64,000 nt of DNA from Desmodus rotundus (Eukaryota; Chordata; Mammalia; Chiroptera; Phyllostomidae): contig NC_071389.1 of assembly GCF_022682495.2 (NCBI RefSeq), positions 6,253,199 through 6,317,198 on the forward strand. Reading direction: 5' to 3'. A program made the translations under genes and the position numbers. Each line of letters starts with the position of its first letter. The stretch's first letter is position 1. Positions 9,565 through 21,639 of this stretch are shown piece by piece. A model generated the notes under the pieces. That model was not told the origin of the DNA and did not search any database. It saw only the letters and a program-made list of their open reading frames with translations.

Positions 9565-10300
9565 TCTGTGTTCAGTTCGGTCTCTGTGCCAGGCGCTGGG
9601 GAGTGTGCCGTGAACGAGCCAGACCCAAGGCCCTGCCCCCCTGAAACACAGCATCGGTCGGTAGAGGCAGAGAAGGGAGAACGAGGAGCAGTCAGGGTGC
9701 CCTGGCGTGTGGTGCAAGAGGACCGGATGTGGTGTGGGGTGAGGGAAGGCTGTCCCGTGGAACGGCCTTCACAGCCTCGAAGGGTGAGTCGGAGTTAGCC
9801 AGGCACAGCGGGCAGGGTGGTTCTCAGGGCCCGAGGACCTGCAAGAAGTGTGAGGGGAGAGGGCGGAGAGCTCGGGGGAGAGGCTGGCTTTATTCTGAGG
9901 ACAACTTGTGGATAAGGGTTTTTGGGTGTGCACTGGACGGGGGGCATGGTCAGGTGAGTGTTTTTAAAGCATCACTTCAGCTGCAGTGCAGAGATTAGGT
10001 TAAGGAAGGGAGAGGAGGTTGTGATGAGAACAGAAGCTGAGGGAGCGATTTGAGGGGGTGGGGTGTTGGCTATTCCAGACAGAAAAGGACCGTGCCTTGG
10101 ATTTGGGGATGGAGTGAGGTGGGCTGGAGTGTGCCGTTGGGGTTGGAGGGAACTGGGCAGCTTTTAAAGCAGTAGATTACACAGGATTTGAAGTTGATTA
10201 GCAGTATGGGAGGGGTTGTTAGAGGTGACTTAGGTTGAACAGAATGGGAACCAGAGAGGGGAAGCAGTGTTGTAACCGCCTCGTCTTAGCTGTTTCTCTC
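9565..10300. repeat. Probable degenerate L2 (antisense) in intron
   Basis: CTCTGTGCCAGGCGCTGGGG, followed by a G/A-rich body with ...AAACAGAAGCTGAGGGAG, follows the order of an antisense L2. Confidence is low because divergence is high. Confidence 0.4.
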
Positions 10301-10695
10301 ATTATGTGGCCGAAGATTTCTTTATGTGGAGTTTGGGAACCCTGAACTTGCGCTGACTCTCACTGGGGGTTTCCAAACCAGCAGGTGCCTCCGGTGATAC
10401 AATAGGAGGGAATGGTGAAGGGTGAAGGAAACCGAAAAACGGGGTGGTGACACCTTTCCGATCCCCGGTGGGCCCTCCCATTGAACTGTGTGCGTGGGGG
10501 GAACCCACTGCTCTTTGTTACATTTTTGTTGGGGGCGGTAGGAAGGAAAAATTGGATGTGACCCTGAACCCTCACCACATGCTAAGAGATTAGTTCCCTG
10601 CACCTCCATATGGGGCCCTGCAGGGGAGGGGGCCTCTGCGGCGGCCCCCCTCCTCGTCTGAGTCCAAGGAACAGTCCCTCGACTTCTGCCCTTGA

Positions 10696-11217
<522 letters not shown>

Positions 11218-13045
11218 GGGGACCAGGAGCTCCTCCGTCACCATGTGCCCCTGAGAATGTCTCCTGAGCAGGCAGAGCGTCTCAGGAGAGAAGGTGATTT
11301 GAGAATGAGGGGCCTAAGGATGGCTTGTGAACTCCTACCTTTTTAAAATTATTAAGTTCTTAAAGATAATGTTTTTGTTTTTGTTTTGTTCTGTTTTAAA
11401 GGTGAATCTTAAAACCACTCTGGTATCAGCAGGTGAACTAGCTGCTTGGCCCTTGTTTTATTTATGCTTTCCACTAGAGGGTGCTGTCAGGTCACTTTAA
11501 AGTGGACTGGAAGGCCCTAAGACTGGGAAGGAGCCACCTGGGTTGGCCTCCAGTCTGAAAGGGCCACGGTAACGAGGCCAAGTGTCCCCCTGTTATCTCG
11601 GTCTTGAAGGATGTGGTAATGACGAGTGTCAGGCCCCAGCGGTCCCAGAGCACCTGTCTCTCACTCTGAGCGTTGGTGTCCTGAGATACACTGCCCGAGA
11701 GAGTCTCTCATTAACCCGAACGTGGCTCCCGGCTATTTGCCTAAATTGTGATGCAGGGACTTTTGTCCTTCATCTCTGCTCTCACTTCTCGCCACAGTCG
11801 GGGAAGAATGTCAGATCACCCTGCAGCAGTAGAGTCAAGCTAATGACTGGGAAGGAGGAAAAAACCCACCCCTGGGGCAGCTGGGAAAGTCGCTGGGCTT
11901 CGGGATAGAAGTCGGTTGTTTCCCTTTGTAGAGCCCCCTGGGGTCACAGGAGGACTCCCAGCCCTCCCAGTAACCAGCAGCAGCCCTGGAATTGTGGAGA
12001 CACTGCCCTCCCTGCCAGCCACGTGCAGCCCACAAGTCCTCTTCGTGCCCCACCCCCACCGCCTTCCCCAGTGCTCTACGATGCCCATTCGTGTGTCTCC
12101 CATCCCTGGGGCCCGACTGTTCGGGCAGCAGCTCAGCACCTGAGTCAGGGACGGCTGCCACTTTGCACCGAGCCGCAGGATGAGCAGACCAGGGCCATCA
12201 GCTCCTCCGTGAAGGAATAAGCCAGCAGACAACCAGTCCTGGCCCTGTGCAGACAAACTGTGGGCCCTGCTGGGGAGGGACGGTGTCTTCCGCTGTGCAG
12301 GCAGATGTGCCATGCTGGCCCTGCGTCTCCCGGAGGCTTCAGGTGCCCTGTGGGAAGGTGGTTTGCACCCAGGATGGGGGAGTTCCAACGCTGACCAGAG
12401 TTGCTGTTCATTTCATTGCCTATGAAGTATAATTTCTAGGCTGCGTTTGGTGTAAGACTGAGACACATCGCGGCCATCCTTGTACGTTTTCCTGTTGCGA
12501 AGAGAGCCATTCTGATGGCTCTTTCAGGGGCTTGACCTGCAGAAAATGATAGAATTCGTTCTTCATCCTTAAAGTCAGTTAATTATATGATTTGGCTCCT
12601 TGAGTTGCAAAAGTTCCCGTAGGTGGTTTGTCTGCAGAGATTCGGAATCCCCAAGTAGTGGGCGGGGCCCGGTCACAAGGAAACCGGCCCTTCTCTCCTG
12701 CCTTTCTTCCCAGCACCTCTTCTGTTTTCGCCAGGCTTGTGGCACGCTGGTGCTCACAGGGCCCTGCCCTCAGAGACCAGCTCTTCCCACGGGGCTCACC
12801 TGAGGCGGTATGACCAAGAGCTGTCTGCAGGCCAGACCACCTTTGGAAGCGCTCCTGTCGGGTGTCGGCCTCTGCGTTGTGTCCCGGTGCAGATTTTAAT
12901 GCCTCTTCTTATATACAAATGTTTCTAAAACGCCAGACGTGGTGCCAGGTTTTATACGCGGGTCACCGTGATTTGTATCACATCCCCTGATTCAATGACC
13001 ATTTTCTTTAGACTTGTTAATAAAAGACATGTTTATCAGTTTCCA
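11218..13045 (+). other. UBIAD1 3'UTR (probable extent)
   Basis: There is no splice or gene signal between the UBIAD1 stop and the AATAAA at 13019, so this stretch is taken as the 3'UTR of about 1.8 kb. It contains a T-rich low-complexity patch (11335-11400). The true cleavage site could be earlier and must be checked with RNA. Confidence 0.6.
13019..13024 (+). terminator. Polyadenylation signal AATAAA
   Basis: GTTAATAAAAGACATG is a canonical hexamer followed within about 35-65 bases by T/GT-rich sequence (TTTTTCTTTGC, TTGTCTTATTGTCTGTG). It is the best candidate for the UBIAD1 3' end. Confidence 0.6.
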
Positions 13046-13413
13046 GTTTTTCTTTGCTTTCCTCGCACTTCTTGTCTTATTGTCTGTGAACTCTGATTCC
13101 TGAAGCTCAGGAGACCCGCACAGGGACACTGGGGCACTGGGTGGGGGTGAGGGTGGGGTACACGATCTTTCGTGATGAATTCGGGTAGGATGTGACCCGA
13201 TTTGTCGATCCCTCAGAGAAGACAGGAGGGACCACTCAGAGCTGGCATGGATTTGCCACGAGCCAGCCAGGCCAAATTAACCTTGTTTCCCTGTTCCTTC
13301 CCACCTCCGTGTTTCTTTTCCCTTGATAGGGCCGCCGCGCCAATAGATTGAGAACATGCAGCCGACAGAGTGCATTTGGCTCTGGGCCGGGCATCTGACA
13401 AAGCAGAGGTGCG

Positions 13414-13416
13414 GGT

Positions 13417-13487
<71 letters not shown>

Positions 13488-13488
13488 C
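13414..13488. repeat. (GT)n(GA)n compound microsatellite
   Basis: About 27 bases of GT repeat are followed by about 48 bases of GA repeat with one AA interruption at 13470-13471. Likely polymorphic. Confidence 0.95.
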
Positions 13489-13497
13489 AGCCTGGCT

Positions 13498-13755
13498 CAA
13501 CGACTATCGGCCTTGCTCGTCGCATGGCACACACAACCTCATCACTAAAATTCTGCGGCACACCGAAAATGTATTTTTGGCCAATCTGACCAAGAAAACA
13601 TGTAATTGTGACTCATTCACACAGGATGGCTATCGTGTTGACTGCCGTCATTTTTCACTGGACGGTGCACAGGAAAAGGGGTCAGTGCCCCTGACTAAGT
13701 AGTCAGGTACTGCCTGCTTTAAAAAGTCGCGCGGTGCACCAGGGGGAAGTCACTG
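13498..13755. mobile_element. hAT-type non-autonomous DNA transposon
   Basis: The string CGCATGGCACACACAACCTC, then ACTAAAATTCTGCGGCACAC, and at the other end GTCAGTGCCCCTGACTAA and GCGGTGCACCAGGGGGAAGT, match a widespread mammalian hAT MITE pattern. The termini are related in inverted order (near CAACGACT and AGTCACTG). It is non-coding, and the family name is not assigned. Confidence 0.55.
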
Positions 13756-14900
13756 GTTGGGTTAGATGAGTTTCCGGAAAGCTGAACAGGCTGTGGGAGG
13801 GATCCCACTGACCAGCGTGTGTGTCCATGTCAACAGGCAAGGGAGCCTCTGGAAGCGAGTGCGCGCCTGCCCTCCGCCGGCAGGGCTCAGCACCTGTAAC
13901 AACCAATCGGAATTGGGCCCAAATCGCAGGTTTTGCAAATCATGGAGGAAGAGCTTATAACAAATCAGGAGGCTGCTTTGATGTGTCGGAGGGAAAACTT
14001 GGCATGAGTAGACGTGAGGCAGTATACTTGGGCCCCCAAAATCCACCGTCCAACCTCCCAGGGGAAGATCCCTGGAGTGGTGGCTGTGGCCATGGTGGGT
14101 GTGAATTTTATTCGTGACTCTGGGATGGGATGCCACGTGCCTTTATTTCTGGGAGTCATATTTACTCTGCCCCCCAGTGAGGTGGCTGTAAATTTAACCC
14201 CTGTCACTTCACGGGCTGGACCCCTCCCTGTAGGATCACCCAGGACCCCTGGGCCTCCATGGGGCCAGAAGCCAGGGACATTATGTTGGGCCCTTGTTCC
14301 ATTTGCTCGATCTCTCCAGTGTCGCTTCTCTGCTCCTACTTTGGGCCGGGGTTCAGCCCTGGGATCTAACCTCGTTTCTTGGACACCCTGCTCTGGAAGG
14401 GTCAGGACCCCCCTGTAGCAGCCCTGTTTGCTGACGAGTACCTCAGGCCCCCAGGGCACCAGTGCCTGCCACCCCACCCCCACTTCTGCCCAGTCTCAGG
14501 GAAGCACCCATTGTCTCCATGACCCACCTCGTCCTCCTCCCCTCCTCAAAGCCTTTCTCTCCTCCCCGACCCCTTGTAGGACCTTGGCACAAAACCCCAC
14601 CCCAGGTGCCTTTGGAAGTCCGTGCTGGCCTTGAGTGGGGTGAGGGAGAAGATGCAAATACGTAATTTATTACCTTACTAACTCTTCTGTTACTGCCTAA
14701 CTAAAACAAGCAAAACTGCCTGCGACCGAGCCGGAAGCTCAGTTTGAGTCAATGAGCTCTGACTTCCATGAAGGTCAACGTGATCCGAGGTGGAATTGAC
14801 AGACTAGTGTCCAGACGATGAAGGTGCAGGTCCTGCCTGTCCCTGTGTCGTTGGGCCATAGGTGGGGAGCTGGGCGCCTTTCCTTCCTTAGTTTCTTCTT
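13756..14900. other. Intergenic stretch, no gene seen
   Basis: Unique and moderately GC-rich, with no convincing ORF. AACCAATCGG (13900-13909) carries a CCAAT box, and TTTTGCAAATCATG (13931-13944) is octamer-like. No element can be named. Confidence 0.5.
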
Positions 14901-14924
14901 TTCTTGATAGAGCAAATACAGTGG

Positions 14925-15480
14925 TCAGTCAAGAGCATGCCGTGCCTACAATGCACTTGGATTTCAGCAAGGCCTTTGACAGCGTGGTATGAAATGTGGA
15001 ATGGGGAACTTTATTTCTACGTGAACACACGTGTTCTCACACTGGAACCAGCTGCAGCGGGGATTGTACCGCTCGGTATGGGAACCATGTTTTGTAGGTG
15101 TTATTAACGAACTGGATCTTGTCCAGAAAGCACTAGGCAGACTGGTGAGGGCACTTAACCCCCATGTCAGTGTGGAAGGGAGACTCACCAGAGGGCAGTT
15201 TTGGGGAAAAGAGACTGGGCTGCCGCATGTGTGTGTGTGCGTGTGTGTGAGTGACTTCAAAGGCAAACTAGACCCATAGGTGGAAGTCACATGGCCTTAA
15301 GCTCTTAGGTCAGGAAGAACTTTCTAACCGTTAGAGGAATTGCAAGTGAAATGTTTGACACGTCCCAGTGGGTGGTGAGCTCCCTGTGACTGGAGGCATT
15401 CAAGCGAAAGGATGATTCCTTGTCAGGAACACTGGAGCGGAGAGCTGGAGCAGAGAAGGAGTGTGTGAGAAGACCTCTGG
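14925..15480 (+). repeat. Ancient CR1/L3 LINE relic
   Basis: Positions 14957-14986 translate to the reverse-transcriptase motif L-D-F-S-K-A-F-D-S-V, a CR1/L3 hallmark. Downstream, GTCAGGAAGAACTTTCTAAC and GGTGGTGAGCTCCCTGTGAC followed by GGAGGCATTCAAGCGAAAGG are the conserved 3' region of the same family. The reading frame is broken. A GT-repeat patch (15224-15251) is embedded. Confidence 0.75.
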
Positions 15481-15660
15481 GGCTTCCCATCCTGCGACAC
15501 AGTTGTTCTGTCGTCAAGGGCCCATGTCAGCGCTGCCCCGGGGGTCAGGAGGACAGGCACAAGAAACACGTGGCCATTTCCTCTTTGCGATAGCGGACTG
15601 TTGTCTGTTGGCCCACTTTAACAGGCACGGCTGTGACTGAGATTCCTTTTTTCTTTTAAG

Positions 15661-15683
15661 AATACACACACACGCACCCACGT

Positions 15684-15716
<33 letters not shown>
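15661..15716. repeat. (CA)n microsatellite
   Basis: CA repeat with two interruptions; about 28 uninterrupted alternating bases at the end. Confidence 0.95.
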
Positions 15717-15717
<1 letters not shown>

Positions 15718-15719
15718 TT

Positions 15720-17720
15720 GGTTTTGCCCTCCAAAGCCTTTGAAGCGAGGCGGATGACAGCCCCTTCCCCCGAGCCCCGTGGACCGCTCTGCTGCTAATG
15801 GACTGTCAGCTTTTTTCATTACGGGCTCCAGACCGTGCAGGCTGGTGTCAAAGTAGTGCCTCTGGCGAGAACCTGGCGCTTGGGTCCCAGCCAGTTGACA
15901 TTTGTGATTTGCCCTTCTTCAAATTGGGACAGCCCTCTCACTGTGAGTGACTAAGCCAGGATGCCAAACAGTGGTGTAAAGCAAGTCGGGTCCCCCGCCT
16001 GAAGAAGTGGCAAGGGCTGGGGCTGGGCCCTTCAGGATGGCCCGTGGACGGTTTCCTGGGGGCTGGCGGCGGGGGGACTGTAACTAGAAGGCACAGACTC
16101 CTTCAGTGCCCCTGCCGCACCTCAAGAACACAGGAGCTCTGGGAGGGTGTTGGGAGGGACAGTGAGGGTCTGGACCACGTGCTCTCATCCAGGTTTCACA
16201 GGTGAAGGGAAGTTGCTCTGGGGCCTACTGTGATGCTAACTGGTGTATAGAGGCAGCCCCCTGTGGGGCTGTGGGGTGTGACTCTCAGGGCACCCCAACC
16301 CTGAGGCCTGGCAGAGCAGATAAACAGCTGGAGGGAGAAGAGGACCCTGCCAGGGGCTGCCCTCTAGTCTTCAAGGGGAGGCCCCCTCAGACCCTCTGCC
16401 TTCTGTCCTTTGCCCTCCAGCTCCCCAGGAGGCCAGCTCTACAGGGATCGGTAAGCCTGCTTGTGTAGCCCGCGGGCTGGCTGGCTGGGCTAAAGTTTCC
16501 GGTCAGAGCCTGCCCAATCCTGGATAACGGAGTTATTCACGCACGGCCAGGACACAGGAAGGTCTGCCCTCAGGTTCAATTTCTACTCCTGTTCCCCGGC
16601 CTGCCTGTCTTTATTCTCTGTTTCTTGTAGTCCTCGCCGGGCCAGAGTGTGGGTGACTCTGCTTCCTGAGAAACATGGCCAGACTGAAAGAGCCCCTCCA
16701 CATGTTCAGGGGGAGCAGCACCAGGGGTGATAGTGACGCGTGTTTGGGACACAGAAGTCTCACTCTTTGGGTTCGGTGAGAGGAGGCTGACACATGCCGA
16801 CTATAGAATAAATGACAAGCACAGTGCGTGGAGTTTAGAGGTGGGGTGCTGGATGGAAGGCTTCCAGGAAGAGGTGATGATGAGCAGTGGTGAAAGCTTC
16901 TAGGAAGAGATGGCTGTGAGGGTGATTGCTTTTTTCCAAAGCTGAGGTGCTGGTGGACAGCTGCCCCCAAGTCCCCCAGCCTGAGAATGTGGACATTTTT
17001 CTTAATCAGCCCCTCTGGCCGCACAGCCTGACAACGGACTGCAGCACTGAGGCAGGAGGGTGAAGGCCCATCAAACCGCTGGCAAGGTCAAAGCCTGAAG
17101 AATGAGAAGGCCTGACACCTGCGTGCTGAGAAACAAACAGGAGGGGTGGTGGGGCATTCAATCAGCCAGACTGCCGATACCTAATCAAGATAAATGGCTC
17201 TGAAGGAAGGCCCGGGGGAAGTGTTGGTTAGGTAGCAGAGTAGGAAGACTGCCTCTTAGGCCCTGGGCTGCCCTGAGGCCAAGGAATGCAGGGAGAAGAG
17301 GGGTCCAGATTCAGAGAAGCTTCCAAGGCCATCAGGGGTCACTCTGTCACCAACTGTCAGCAATGAGGGCCTTTCGGCTGACACTTGCCCTGGCCAAGGT
17401 CCCTGGCGGGCTGAGAGCTTGCCCTGGGCCAGCTCTGTCCTAGGACTGGAGATGCACGAGACACGCCCTGCCTTTGAAGGGATCGCAGTGAGCTGGTGGG
17501 GAGACCACACACACGTGAATCACTCTGATTCCACTCCAGTGTCCTAGTAGAGGCTCCAGGGCTGGGGGACAATGAGGGTGGCAGAGATCAATTTCTTCAT
17601 ACCATGTGGGTCCAGATCCCGATCACGTTACTGCTTATGATGAAAGCTTCTTTCCCCTCCTCTTCCGACCACTGATGCTCTCTGGAAGCACCTGCTAGGT
17701 GGCTCCCAGGCCCATCTGCC
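15720..17720. other. Intergenic stretch, no gene seen
   Basis: GC-moderate sequence with no supported coding region. It may include worn L2-like patches near 16780-16930. No named repeat is confident. Confidence 0.5.
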
Positions 17721-17724
17721 ATTC

Positions 17725-18350
17725 ACAATTAATTGAGCAAGTATTACATGACAGCACTCCGCTAGGCTCCCTGGTACGATGGTGAATTAGACCTGGCCCC
17801 CTCCTCAGGAATCTTACGGTCTTCCAGAGGGAAGACCCAAACGGGCTTTATGTTACTCACGGAGCATGTCTGGGGAAATGTGAATCTGATGGCACTGGGT
17901 TCAAGTCCCTTCTGTGTCACTCACCCCCTGGATGCCCTCAGCCAGGCTGTGGAACCTCCATGAGCTTCCGACTCCTCCTTTGCAAAGGAGGATGATGGCA
18001 TTTGCCTCGTGGGGTAGCTTCAGGTGTCAGTGAAAAACCGTTCACAGAGTACCTAGTGTGGTGTCTGGTCTATGGCAGGTGCTTCATAAAGGGAGTCCCT
18101 CCCCGTCTTCTTGGTGACTGTTTGGGTGTGGTTGTTTCTCTGTAAGCTCAGACTTCCCCCCTAAAGGGCAGAGGACCACAGCTGACGCGGTGGGGTTCTT
18201 CACCATGCCCACACTATCCATTTATTCATTCAACAAACATTTATCAAGGACCTGATAAGTGCCATTCACTGTGTTAAAAACTAAAAGTAGAAGACAAAGG
18301 AGACCAGGTTCTTACCTTCGTGGAGCTTATAAGGGGGACAGAAAAGAAAA
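17725..18350. repeat. L2, MIR, L2 fragments
   Basis: L2-like antisense (GAGCAAGTATTACATG, about 17730-17830) is followed by a + strand MIR (GGCACTGGGTTCAAGTCCCT to GGCAGGTGCTTCATAAA, about 17888-18090). Then comes a second antisense L2 (CATTTATTCATTCAACAAAC, about 18215-18350). All are ancient. Confidence 0.65.
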
Positions 18351-18954
18351 AGAACTCTCCTTGGGAAACTGTGTGTGGAGGTCCGTTGGGGGATTTCCTG
18401 GGCTCTCTGCTCTGGTACCCACCCGGGGTTCTTCGAGGAGGCTGAGGGACGGCCCTTTTGGAGCCTTTCTCTTAGGCACAGCCAGACCTGGCTGTGTGAG
18501 ATGAGCGTCCCGGCGGGGTGACTATGGGACACTCGTCCCTCTCCTGACCCCAGAGGTTCTGGCCTTGGGGACGAGACTATCAAGCTAGCTTCCCATCTGA
18601 ATGGCCCACGGCCCGGCCTGGGAGCCTGACCTGGAGCAGGTGCTAAGAGAGTACTGGATGGAGGGGCACATGGTCTTCCGCATGGCTGTGAGCGGCCTGT
18701 CCTTCAGAGGGGCTTCAAGAATCTCCAGGTTAAGGGAATCTGAGGGAGTCCCAGTCCCCACAGGTGCCACGGGGAGAGGTAACATCGTCACTTCCTTGGG
18801 TTCTTGTCCAGGTCCAGCAAGGGAAGGGCATCCAGAAAAATGGCTAAAGTCTGTTTCCCAGGGCTACCATATTAATACAATTTCCCGTGTGCCTATGTGC
18901 ACATGTGTGTGTGCTGTGCACACACAGAGACGCCGGCCACGCCCACCCCTGCCT

Positions 18955-19140
18955 TCCCACCAGCAGGGCTGTTATTATTCTGGGTATCAGGAAGAGCCGA
19001 AAATGAATGGAGCCCGGTGCAATGAGCGACACCTTGTAAAACAATCTCAATTACCAGATAACCAATCTCCCTGCAATTCCAGAGAGGATAAAAGGAAACC
19101 GCAGGGACTGTGAGCAAATGATAGCCCCGAGCCGCTCAGG
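18955..19140. promoter_or_regulatory. Candidate conserved non-coding element
   Basis: Repeat-free unique sequence contains GTTATTATTCTG, CAATCTCAATTACCAG, AGATAACCAATC and GGATAAAAGG. It combines GATA-type cores, a CCAAT box and TAAT-rich sites, as in mammalian enhancers. There is no coding potential. Conservation is inferred from texture only. Confidence 0.4.
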
Positions 19141-21400
19141 CAGAGCAGGGAGACGCAGCCGTTCCTTATCCTGCCAGCTCAGAGCAGAGGTTGGGCCTGG
19201 AGCGGGCTGCTCGGCTGAGAAGGGCCATTCCTCTTCCAAGAACCAGCAGCGGCAGCGAGGGGCTGGTGAAGAGCAAAGATAACCGAATCAGTCAAGTGGG
19301 GAAGGGTGCTGTGTAATCTGGTGCATCTGCCTGGGGCCATCCCGTTGACTGTAGGTGCTCTTGTTCTGCCTGAGAGCTGGGGGAAGACCTGCTTCCCCAG
19401 GAGGGTCCCTGTCCCCTTCGAGAGGCCAGGCCCTGCCCCTTAGGCCCCACCGCCTGCCTCAGGTGATCCTCGATACTTGTTCTCTAGTCCCTCTCCAGTG
19501 GGTGAGGGAGGTGTCCTGGGTGGCCGTCTTGGAGGTGGCCCTCAGGCACTCCCTGGGACCTGTCCTCAGATGAGAAGTTGAGGGATCAATGGCGGAGACA
19601 GCAGCCCATCCATACCACCCAGCCCCGATCACAGCAAGTCTCCATCCCCTGGGTCCGGGACCGCACAGGGTTCACCAAGCCCCTCTGCACGGTCCCTCAG
19701 CCCCGAGAGCTGCGTGCTCGAGTGTCTCACGGGCTGAGTTGGTACGTGACTTGCTTGAGGTCACAGGACCACGGAGGGGCCCTAATTGTCTCCTCTCCGA
19801 CTCCAAGTGCAGCACTCACTTGGTTAAAAATCTTTTCCTTTTTCAGCACTTGTCCTGTCTTTAGAAGGGGGAAAGCATGATGGGTTATTTATTTTTTTTA
19901 TAAATCTCATTTTCAATTTAAATCTCTTTTTCAAATGTTGGAAGAACCACAGCTGCCTTTCTTGTCATTGTCTTCCTCTCCCATTCCCTTTCCCGCCTCC
20001 CCTCTCACCTCCCTCCCCCAACCCTTTTCTCTGCTTCCCATACACAAGGGCTTCTGGGTGTTGGAGGAGAGATAGAAGAGGGAAGGGCCTCATGAAATGG
20101 GGTCTCGGGGTTCCCCCCACTGAGAAGGGGGTGGGTGACTCTGGGCTTTGTGCGGTCTGACCCAGGAGGTCGCCCCAGCCAGCCCTCCAGTCTAGAGCAG
20201 AAGCACGGCTCTGCACCTTTGGTTGACATCCCCTTCAGGCCGGAGCAGCCTCCCACAGAAGCGCCTACAGAAACCAAAGCGCAGCTTCTCGGGCCCTCTT
20301 TCTCAGCTCTGCCGTCTGACCTGCATCAGGCTCACTTGTGCTCTTGTTTCCACCTCTGAGACTCAGCAGTTCCCTGACGGACTTCCGTTGGTTCCCGTCT
20401 AATGGATGAGGAAACAGGCTCCTAGTGCAAGATCCAACACCTTGCTCTCAACGTCTACAGGAGGATGCAGCTGCCCGGGGAGCCAGGAGCCAAGCGGGGA
20501 TTAGACGCCAGGCCCTTTGCCTCCTAACCCAAAGTGCTTCCCACCATGCTCTGTGTGGGGGCCAGCCTCCTGACCTTGGCCCCAGCCTTGGGAAGGAAGG
20601 ACGGAGTTTGGAGGACTTGTGGCTTCCAGGTTCCTCCTAGAAAAAGGGGCGGGGTGGGGGTGGGGCTATGTCCGAGATGAAAAGCAAGGGGGGGGGGGCT
20701 GATCCTGTGGAGAGCAGTGTGGGCCCCCAGGCAAGGATAAAGCAAACGAGCCAAGGAGCAAGGAGCTCCTGATTGGGAGATAACCTCTCTGAGAAATGAC
20801 AGCGCCAGTTGCTTCCACAGATGCAGGGCTGCAGCTGGGCCCAGTGCTGACGTGAGCTCCACCCCCAGATCCGCACTGTCACTGGCTTGTTGGAAAAACA
20901 GATGTTATTGTCCTCTCTTCCTGTCCCTTTGTCCCTAATAGGCACTTAAGCACAGGAGGGGGATTAGGGAAACCGAGACATGTATTCCAGGCTCTTTCCG
21001 GAAGCTGGCACTTCTGCGGGATTTGGGGTTTGGAATAGAATGGGTGTGGGGGAGGACCTCCTCCACCTGCCCGAGTGAGCATCCTGGGCCAGCTTTGGGA
21101 GGCGCTGCCCTGTGGGCCCCTTGCACAGGCCCCCCGGGTGCTGAGGACTGGTTCAGGGAGGAGGTGCCTTTATTCCTGGTTCACCACCTGGGGCTCCTAA
21201 GCTGCTGTCAGAGGAGGGGATGATGGGGACCTGGGCCTTCTGCCTTGACATTCAGAATCTGGAGGGTTGGAGGAGGTCACAGGCAGATCAGATCAAGGTC
21301 ATGAGTTCTACTTCTGCTCGGGATTCATTCCTCCATTGTCACTCATTCAAGTGTTCATTCAGCAATCTGCTGCAGAGCACGTCCTTAAAGGCTCAGCCCT
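19141..21400. other. Intergenic stretch, no gene seen
   Basis: GC-rich unique sequence with pyrimidine-rich patches (19960-20040) and a G11 run near 20689. No ORF resembles a known protein. A worn MIR-like antisense patch may lie at 20395-20540. Confidence 0.5.
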
Positions 21401-21421
21401 GCCCCTGACGGCAGCATGCCC

Positions 21422-21437
21422 GTTTGCACGTGCAAAC
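21422..21437. promoter_or_regulatory. 16-bp perfect palindrome around an E-box
   Basis: GTTTGCACGTGCAAAC is a perfect 16-bp palindrome centred on CACGTG. It could be a dimer-binding E-box site; function is unproven. Confidence 0.5.
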
Positions 21438-21639
21438 TTTTCCTGGGGAGCACAGTGCATGCTCTTCCGCCTGGTCGCTGTGGCCATGGTTTCATGGGCG
21501 CGCAGAGGCCCTCCTGCACCTAAATAGCTCTGCAGCAACGGTCCTTTGAATGAAGGCATTATATTTCCCAAAGATCCTTGCTAATATACAAGCATGTAAC
21601 TGAGGAGGGCTCACGGGAAGGGGGGAGGGGATATCCACC

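Noticed and set aside
13281..13702. ORFs with runs of R-E, H-T or S-L dipeptides
   Set aside because: They are translations of the GT/GA microsatellite.
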